Shown piece by piece: positions 55,405-64,000 of a stretch of DNA of 64,000 nt. The stretch spans positions 59,739,585-59,803,584 of the forward strand of contig NC_088170.1 of NCBI RefSeq assembly GCF_028769735.1, written 5' to 3'. This DNA comes from Zonotrichia leucophrys gambelii. Its lineage: Eukaryota > Chordata > Aves > Passeriformes > Passerellidae. Positions within the stretch are counted from its first letter, which is position 1; every line of letters starts with the position of its first letter. The position numbers and the translations under genes were made by a program. Below the pieces are notes generated by a model. The model was not told where the DNA came from. It did not search any database and worked only from the letters and a program-made list of their open reading frames with translations.

Positions 55405-56772
55405 CCGCTTCATAGTGTCGGCGGCTTGGAGAATGTTTTCTTTTGAAGAGGAGGCACGAACTGATGTTTCTGTTCGCATTGTATAGTGCGAAGCGGAGGA
55501 TATTAAGGAGGTCATTTAATGCAATTAGTGCAGTCAAATAATCTCAATGATCGTCAATTATCTCTAGCTAGCAAGGGTTTGGGGAAAGTGTTTGTTGACT
55601 GCATGCAGTAAAATTAATGAACCTATGCAGAAATGTTTTTTCTGGTGACGACTATGATTTCTTCCATTTGCTAAATGGTGATTATGTAGCAAGTTTTTAG
55701 TTTTAAAGGCAAATACTATTTGTACTTAAGTATTTTTTCTTTCATTCTCAAACTGCCTCGACTAAAAGGGCATCAAAATTAAAGACAATAACAGGAAAAT
55801 CACTTCCGTTTTCTTGCAAAAAAACCTTTGAAAAGAGTATTTTTTTTATTCATAGTAGCAGCTATATCAGTTAAGAAAGTAGGAAGCTTATCTTACTTTG
55901 TAGATAACATTTTGAGGAAGACAAGAATATTATTCTTTTTACTTATTAATTCAAGAATTATTGCAACAGTGGCTTTCAAAATACCCCAAATTATCTCAAA
56001 GTGAAATGCCTATTATAAAAAACAATGGGAATTTTTATTACCTGGAGGTTGGAAAGCCCTGTTTGATTCAGTTATGGATGATGGAGAGTTGTCTTTGGGA
56101 GAGGAGGGAAGTAAGGGATGACAGTGAAACTGTTCAAATATAAATAACAGTTATTCAGCTTCTGCTTGGCCTCAAATCAAAAGAGATGTGAAGCCTTTTT
56201 AAGAGGAAGCAATCCACTGTTATAATTTTATTCACTTGCATTATCTAAGTAGATTTGAGGAATAACCAGGAGAAAAATGCTATTTCCTTAGCCTTTATAA
56301 GCTCAAGTTTGAACCAAAACTGTTAATTCTTCATTCAGAAATAGCTTTTAAGTTCTTTTCAGCAAAAAGGAAGGCAATTATTTTGTCTGCGATGAGGAAA
56401 ACAGAAATACTGCTATATTAATTAGTGTCTTTATATGTAATACCTGCAGTGAAATTAGTTTTGCTTTTTGTCACATCTATGAATCCTTTCCTGGTCTCCC
56501 TTTAATTTTTTTCAGTCTATTGCTTGAACTTTATAGTTTGCAGTGTGAGCCCTACTTCTAATACATTCAGAGCCAGGACCATGGAAAATCACTTGATTGC
56601 CTTGTGCGTAAAGATTCGAGCAAAAAGGATTTTTCTGTAAACTGAATGTTGCACTTAGTTTGGAATATTGTTAGAAAATCTAGGAAAGAAGGTACAGTTT
56701 AAATATGGTTAGAAAATCTAGGAAAGAAGGTATGTGTTGTATACTCTTGGCATGTAACATCTTGGTGTTTAG

Positions 56773-57037
56773 CAGCTGTGCAAGGAAGGGATGGTTTGGG
56801 TTTGAACAGCCTGCCAACTGTGCCCAAGCAGATAAACCTGGCCAAGCTGTTCAGGAGAGAGAGCTGGGCATTGCCAGCTGACACTGTGAAACCACTGCTG
56901 CCATCATACCCCTGCTGTGGAAAACAAAGTTTCATAAGAGGTGTGAGTGAAAAATTGGGTGTTAAAGAATCTCTGCCAAGAGTTACTTCTTCTGTAAGAC
57001 CTGTAACTGTGCTTGGAGCTGGAAGTCCCACTGCCTG
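56773..57037 (+). other. Candidate internal exon of unknown gene
   Basis: A 265-bp segment open in one frame. It is preceded by a usable acceptor (GGTGTTTAG|CAG) and followed by a near-perfect donor (CCTG|GTGAGTAAGG). The peptide includes VPKQINLAKLFRRESW and ends near LGAGSPTAW. I recognise no family. Its incoming phase (1) does not match the phase 2 donor at 54721: read from there it meets a stop after about 35 codons. It would thus need another upstream exon or be non-coding. A longer minus-strand ORF overlaps it, which weakens the coding claim. Confidence 0.3.
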
Positions 57038-59071
57038 GTGAGTAAGGCTTATGATATGACAACAGCTTTTATGGCTTAAAATATTTGGGAATATTTTTGT
57101 CGTGCTTTGGACTGGTTTTTGTAGGAAGGTTTCATTCAGCTGTTTCTGATAAGAATGTGGCAGTAGCAAGGTGTTAGTGTGTCTGTTCAGATGTGTTCAC
57201 ATGAAACACTTTGTCTCCTTAAAACACCTGTGTATTTAGGATGGTGCCTTGAAAATGAGTAGAAGGCTCAGATGTTTGTGTTGGAAGGATGCCTTGACTC
57301 TCTCATAAGAAGAAAAACCCAAACCACACAACTTCTGGTATTAACACTTCTGTTGTTGACTTACAACCAAAGCACTTTGCATTTTGTTTAGAGTAGTGAA
57401 GACATTGTAATCTAGAGTTGTGGGGATGGAATCAAAGGCCCTTTATATATAGGAAATAAGGGTGGAATGAAAAACATTTAAGTATCATAATGTTTCCAGT
57501 TTCCTTCAGGACTGATGTTTTGCTGTCTCTCTGTACTGTTCCTTGGAATTTCTTCTTAAAATGGGTGTGTTTCAGTTAAAGAACTATAAGGGTGCTGTGT
57601 TGGATGTGGTTTCTGGCTTTCTGGTATCAAGTTTGGATGTTCAAAACTTTCGTTATTTGGAAAGGCTGGTGCCCTTTTGGCTTAACTCATTTTAAAGTTG
57701 GCCTTTGAACAGGTGCATTGAAGAAAAGCATCTATTTTAATTTAAAAAAATAAATTTCACTTCCTTATCTTACCCAACCTGGTAATTATTCAATTGGATT
57801 TCAATAAATTTGAATTCAAATGTTATAAATAGTTCTGTAAAATCCATATATGTATGGGGTGTATGTAAATATATAGAGGGAGAGAAAGAATGTTGTTAGG
57901 ACAAGCAAAAGTTGATTTTATATTGAAAATCAAGAATAGAAATAATTTAGGGAAGTATTTTCATGTTGCAGAGAAATTACACTGGACCAAATGTACCTGG
58001 ACCTTGAACTGAAAAGAGGGACTCAAAATAGACAAACCTTTAAATATGAATATAAACAAAATTTTATGACTGTCTATTAACTTAAAAATAAAATGGAGCT
58101 CTTGGGTGTTGCTGCACTTCCTGGACAACTGAGCTTTTATAGAGGTTTAAAGGATTATTCTTGGTGTGAGTCTAGAGGAAGTTTGCATAGGTGTTTGTTC
58201 CTTTCTGGCACAGGGAGACAAGGAAAAAGAAAATTAAAAGGCTTAGTAAATGAGGTGGAGATAGCAATTGCACACATAAAAGTTCTGGAGTCGATGGTAA
58301 ATGAACTTTAGATCCTGCTTTGCCATGTGGATCCCATGCATCAAAGCTTTAACATGATTTCTGTCTGTTTTTATGGAAACAGTTCTTACATTGCCTCTCT
58401 AACCACAAGCTGCAAAGGACATCAGTTTTCTCCCCCAGCATGTTGAAGTGGAGCCTTAATTTCATTCCATGTAATAGCATATGGGTTTAGTCATATCTAA
58501 TTGACATTAAGATGTTAGATGGAAAACCTTTACCCTTAGGATGGAGTGTGAGCTTGTAATATTTTAAAACTTTTTTTTTTTTTTAGTTAAGAAAAACGTA
58601 TGCTAACAGCTTTAATGGTATCATAACTTAAAATGCAAACTCCAAGATGCAGAGGCTGTTAACACACAGGAGTGGCTAAAGTGTTTTTAAATGCTCAACT
58701 TCAAAGTTTGACAATCTTTTCTAACAGTGAACCCCATCCTGGCAAGGTGTGCCTCTGTCATGACCTGGAGTCACATCAGTAAGCAGCTGAAACTCATGGA
58801 CTGCCCGTTGGCATAAAGAGTTACAGCAGTGCAGCTGCTGCCAGAACGTTACAGCTGGGCTCTGGATCCCAGAGCTGGCTTGCTACAACTTTCATGTTTG
58901 CTCTTTTGGAAAAGCTTTATTGAAATCTGAGTATGAAGGGCTATCCATGGAGATTGCACTTGCTGTTGGAATGCACAACCTGCCTGTACAGCTGTGTGCA
59001 TATGCCATCTACAGTTATTTTTCTGTTGATTTAAAAAATTGTCTGCACCTGATTTGTGACCCAGCTATTGT

Positions 59072-59148
59072 CTTGTGTGCCATAACACAGCTGTAATGCA
59101 CAAACCCTGCTCCTTGTGTGCCATAACACAGCTGTAATGCACAAACCC
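59072..59148. repeat. 41-bp-period tandem duplication
   Basis: The 36-bp unit beginning CTTGTGTGCCATAACACAGC occurs at 59072-59107 and 59113-59148 without mismatch, separated by 5 bases. A recent local duplication. Confidence 0.9.
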
Positions 59149-61250
59149 AGCCTCAGCCCTGCAGAGCAGGTAAGAAAACTTTGATTCCATCTCTTGTTCT
59201 TTCAACATCCTTCCCTATAAATTAACTAGTCTTATGAAACTGGTTGTTTAGGGAGAGCAAAGGAAAGTAATTTCCTTTCTGGGGTAGGGAGATTTGACTC
59301 CAGCTTCCCTTTGGTGACTGCTTCAGCAATAGCACAGAATTACATTGCTCTTGTGCTTAATCATAATGATAGTCTAGGCTGCTCTTTCAGATGTGATGGC
59401 CACAAGCCAACTCTTGGGTTCTTTTATTCAAGACTGCAGTAAAAGATGAGGGTAGAGAGGAAAAGAATTTCTTTTAAAGGCCTGTAACACTAAATAAATA
59501 TTCTCTTGGGTCTGTCATCTCTGTTCTGCTGCGTGTCCCCTGTGGACAGCTGCTGTCATATCAGGGATCACAACCTAAACAGGGTATGCATGTAACAAAA
59601 ATCTTCTCTCATATTATCTACAGATCATAGACATGTTTGGGGACTACAGAATGCTCACAGGGACAATCAGCTGGGGCACCTGGAAACAAAGGGGAAATGG
59701 TTCTGTATTGTCCCAGATCCAGGGTCTTTATTCAGCTGCCACAGTGCCCACAGCTGGTCAGGTTTAACCCAGCCTTTAGAAATGATTGGCTCCAGGGACT
59801 CCTGATGGGCCTGACTCTGAAGCCTATTTGCATTTGCATCCAGAGGCATGTAAAGGTGTAGCTGATAGGCATGAATAACTTTCTGTTGGTTTAGTTCCCC
59901 TAATGAATGCCAGCAAACTAGAGGTGGAATGTGCAGTAATGGGAGTGGGCTGCCCTGTGGGTGGTAGGGAGCTGTTGAATGTGCTTGGTTATAATATGGA
60001 ACATCACTGTCTAAGGAGGTAAATGGAGAGAGGCAGCAGCATCAGTGCTAAGTGTAAATGAAACCTTGGAAGAGAATAGATTGAAAATGAAAGGGTAGGA
60101 GGAATTGTTGAACCTAACTTGGTGGTATGTGTAACTGAGCCACACAGTGAATTCTAAATAGAGGGTATTTAATTAATTATTTTTTCTAGGCCAGTGCTGG
60201 CATAAGTAGTTTTTGTTTACAACAATATATTCCTGTTCTCACCCTTCCTTGTCCTAACCAGTTTGTTGGTATAAACACCTGCATGGTTGCTCCATGATGC
60301 AGGTGAAAATTAAATGCTTCTCTAGGGATGGGAAGGTAAGAAGTGACTATCAGCTAGATTAGTTTCTTAAACAAGTTCACCATGTGGACAAAAGTATTTG
60401 TTTTGGCAAGCCCAGGTGAGCAGTGAGGACAGAAATGGATTGGCTCATGGTAGTAGCTGCTTAAGTAATACAGCTGCTATAGAATAAGCCTAACAACAGA
60501 TGTCTGTGGGTAGATGTTTCAACTTTTTTTATTTGTAATCTTATTTTTCTCTGTGATGTCTAGATAAAACTTTGCTTTGTTTTACTGTTGATCCTCAAAG
60601 CTAGATAAGAATGATAAAGGACTTCTCATTCCATGAGGCTGTTTATGGAGAGAGCTATTCCTTTTTCTGTTAACAACTCTTTTATTAATCTTTCTTGAAT
60701 AGTACACGAGGACAGTGTAGAATCAGGATACTTAGAGATATGTTGAACGAAAATTTTGGCAACACTTTTTGTTACTGAGGATTTTTAATGTGATTCAAAC
60801 AATAGAAGTATTCACAGATCAGCTAATGCAAGCTTGAGAGATCTTTGTGTGAAATCCTAATAACAAGAGCATCTGGAATAATTGCTGGTGCAACTGCTGT
60901 GCAGTGATAAAAAATAGGTATAGTGAAAGAAGGAGTATACAGTTCACAGAAAGCTCAGGTTCTTGTTCTGGTGAGTCTGCAATGGTAAGATGGAACAACT
61001 TGAAGCACAATAAAAGTTTAAATGCATTCAGAATTTTCCAGTCTCAAACTGTTCATTAATTAAAGCAGCCAATTTCAGAGCTGAAGGGAAAATAAAAGCA
61101 GAGCCAAAACTTAGCTGGCAGGCATTTGATAGTAAAGCTTGTGGGAGCCAATTACTTACATGGTCCCTAGAGTTTGCAAATACCTTTCCTTCTAACTGAA
61201 ATAATTTTTTGTTTTATTTCAAGCCAAAATGCTTGGGTTTTTGCAGTCAT

Positions 61251-61330
61251 TAAAAATGTGTATAATGAAAGAAAAATGTGTATAATGAAATGAAAGAAAA
61301 TGAAAGAAAAATGTGTATAATGAAAGAAAA
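61251..61330. repeat. Short tandem repeat of AAATGTGTATAATGAAAG units
   Basis: Three copies of AAAATGTGTATAATGAAA interspersed with GAAAGAAA blocks. A simple-sequence expansion with no coding potential. Confidence 0.85.
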
Positions 61331-64000
61331 CTTCAGAGTTGTGTAGCTGTTTATGGAGAAAGCTCAGAGTCTTGTTTTGGTGAGGCTGCAGTGGTGTGAG
61401 TTTGCTGGGAATTATGTGCTATCTCTCCTAGGTGATCATTAGTGCAGCCTACTTCTGGATGCAGTTTACACGGAGAGACAGTGATTAAAAATGAACCAAA
61501 CCCTTTACTTCAAAAAAAAGCAGAGAAATTCAAGGTATTCAGGCAATTTTCAAGTTTTGGGGAAGTTGTGTTCTGGTAAACCATGGCCTGATAGTAATTC
61601 TTAAACTGTCAGGCCTGTGGATTTGTTACATAAGGACCACATTTCTGTGTACAAATTAGGAGTAAGTCTGTTTTGGCTTGATGCTTTGTAGCATGTTGTT
61701 CACGGCTTTGTGATTAGCAGGGGAACTACATCCCTTGCATTTATGGAGCAGCAGATCTTAGCAGAGACTGGGTGGAAAAAAGTGAAGACGAGATTTTATG
61801 GCGATGTTCACGTAATTTGTTTACAAGACCATTTAAAAAGAAAAATTATAATGGCAGAGTGCTTCTTATAATGTTGTTGTATCCTTTTGCAAACCTTATT
61901 TTGAAACAGAGCATTAAAATATTTAGCTAAATTTTTGTTATTTTCCTAAATAAACACAAGGCTTAAAGCTAAAACATTTGTATCCACGTCTTCAGTTATA
62001 TAAGCAATGCTAAAATGAACCATTTACCCAAAACCTGTTGTCCTAAGGGCCATATCCTGTTGTAAGCCAGTTTAGTGGGATGTCAGACATGGATCTTCCA
62101 TGCCATGTCTTGCCAGATCTACAACTTCACTCTTCCTTTGTGGATTATGAGGGATGCCTTTGTATTTGATGTTGGAAAACCTGATCTGTGAGCTCAGCAT
62201 TTTGATGCATGTTAAACTTTGTCTTATTCATCAGCCTGTTCTGTGTTCTTTCCCTCTGTCTAGAACACCTTCTGGCCTCGTGGATTTGGATGACTAATGG
62301 TCTTCTTTAGGAGTTTGTATGTCTTGCTTCATTTCCTCTTCTGAATTCAGCTGAAAGAGCAAAGCACCTCTGCCACAGAGAGAGGGGGTGATTGCCTTGT
62401 GTCTGTCCTGAGCCCCTCTTACAAATATTGTCAATGCACTTGCCCTCAGCTGGGGTAAGTTGCCTCATCCTAAAGGATGGGCTACATTGGCCAGGAAAGC
62501 TGTTTAATGGTTTTAAGTGGAATAGTGGTTTTTCTTTATGTTTAAAAGTATAAAAATATTTTAGGAAGAACTTTATATAACAATAAACATTAACCAGAGA
62601 TGTGATCCCTTCCCTCTGTCCCTCCTAAGTGAACAGAACTCTGTATTTCTATAGCTCATAATTTTTGCTGCCATTCAAGTAGTTTTTCAAGTGCCAAACT
62701 ATTATTTTTGGGTAGGAAGAATTTAGGAAAGCTGGCAGAAAAACCAACTGATTTCTGATTGGGTTTTTCTAGTATTTAATGTATACCTGCTAAATCTCCT
62801 TATCTGTAGAGGCTTTCTTTTGCAAAAGCATAAGAATCTCCTTGGGCTTATAATTGGTTGGGTTTTATTTTAAGCTAATGATTTCTGGCTTTCAAGAAAT
62901 TATCATCTTGCTCTTCTATATAAGAAAATTATGTCATGAATATTGTAGGGTATATTTAATAAATTGAAGTGGAACAGAAACTATCTGGCAAGACTGATAC
63001 TTCAAAGGAACCTACGGTTCATCAGGAATACTTTAACTGATTGTAAATCTGTCCCCTTCTTATGCATGTAAAAGGTTTAAAGTATTCTGTGAGCACTGAG
63101 GTCTTTTATCCCTTCAGTTGCTTATGGAATACTAATGAAAGTAATGTATGTACATCATGTGGAAAATATGTTGGCAGACAGAGAGATACCTGCAGTGCCT
63201 TCAATGCTTTGGCATTGTCTCTGTTTAATCAGCACAGTCGATCCCTGCTTCCCTTAGGGGTTTATACTTTCAGCAAAAGATCAAAGGTTTATATGAAGGT
63301 TTAAGCAAAAGTAAAATTCACCTATTTTAGCGATGAATGAATAGATAAAGAGAAGCTTAAAAATAAAACTTTAGGCACCCTAGTCTCTAATATAAAATGT
63401 CTTGTAGGAGCAATAATTATGGTGGTTATATACACTTTAAAAATCAGATGTCTGAGATGTTAAGAGAATAATTTCCTGGAATTAAGCACCCATCTGATTA
63501 AACTTTTGTGATCTGTTTTCATGATGCTTTCTAAAAGAGTAGCTGTTTTATGCTGTGTCTGTGTGCTTTGTTAAATTAATAAACTGACTTGGCATTGAAA
63601 ATGCTCTTGGAGGAATGTAAAAGACAACCCAACTCTTAAGTTAAAGTAACAGCTAAAATATTCAGTGCCAATTTTTGGGTATTCTGTCTGCCTTTCTGTG
63701 GCACTGATTCCTTGTGTTACCATTTACATCTGCTTAAAATGCTATAGAGCAAGTTGAGTGTTTCATTGAAGGCTGATTCTGGGAAATGTTTAGTGGAATA
63801 GAGGAAAAAAGCCTGGAAATAGCAAGAGTTAAATTGAAACTGATGCAGATATGGTATCCTAATGCTAAACAGGAAATATGTTAGTGGAATGGTTTCAGTA
63901 AAACTGCAGGGAAACAGGAGTACAAAGCAATTACATAAAATAAGATTGTGACCAGGGGTAAAAAAAATTCTATCAGCCATGTTTTCTGAATGCTGTTCAT

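Larger units (their letters stand above)
57040..64000. other. No gene recognised; presumed intron of the CpG-island gene
   Basis: AT-rich sequence with only short ORFs. It contains two small tandem duplications (59072-59148 and 61251-61330) and no clear CR1 or LTR. If the 54-kb promoter drives NAPEPLD, this would be its first intron. None of the conserved metallo-beta-lactamase exons of that enzyme is visible. Confidence 0.45.

Noticed and set aside
56699..57169. 156-codon minus-strand ORF
   Set aside because: No splice context and no recognisable family; it is antisense to the splice-bounded plus-strand segment, which is the better candidate.

Overview
The window is vertebrate nuclear DNA, almost certainly from a bird. 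It carries CR1 LINE 3' ends in both orientations, solo LTRs with intact target duplications, compact introns, sharp CpG islands and the amniote gene order SLC26A5 - PSMC2 - DNAJC2 - PMPCB. The species cannot be fixed from sequence alone. I rebuilt three complete protein-coding genes exon by exon. Every intron I placed is GT-AG, every junction keeps the reading frame, and the total lengths match the families: PSMC2 433 aa, DNAJC2 622 aa, PMPCB 486 aa.

Layout: 1-113 is the last coding piece of SLC26A5 (prestin, + strand), followed by its 3' UTR to about 1780. PSMC2 (proteasome ATPase RPT1) runs on the minus strand, with 12 coding exons between 12624 and 3798. It shares a 347-bp CpG-island promoter head to head with DNAJC2 (ribosome-associated J protein with two SANT domains), which has 17 coding exons on the plus strand, 12972-28227. 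DNAJC2 meets PMPCB (mitochondrial processing peptidase beta, minus strand, 13 coding exons, 36700-28448) tail to tail, with poly(A) signals only about 75 bp apart. All three complete genes are housekeeping protein-quality genes (proteasome, nascent-chain chaperone, mitochondrial presequence cleavage). They are controlled by TATA-less CpG islands.

From about 37.3 to 54 kb I find no gene. This stretch holds CR1 fragments, and in two places a solo LTR has jumped into a CR1 copy: a 473-bp LTR at 44980-45452 and a 676-bp LTR at 47532-48207. A sister of the first LTR lies in a PSMC2 intron. At 54.0-55.3 kb a third CpG island contains a 39-bp tandem repeat, a YY1-type 13-mer identical to the one over the PMPCB start codon, and a plausible plus-strand first exon ending in a strong splice donor. 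Known amniote synteny suggests the 5' end of NAPEPLD, but no recognisable NAPEPLD coding exon is visible before 64 kb. One further open, splice-bounded segment at 56773-57037 is unexplained.

I did not find a new multi-gene system. The most useful leads are the unassigned CpG-island gene, the unexplained candidate exon, a perfect 21-bp-arm hairpin in DNAJC2 intron 4, the two shared-promoter and shared-terminator arrangements, and the nested LTR insertions.
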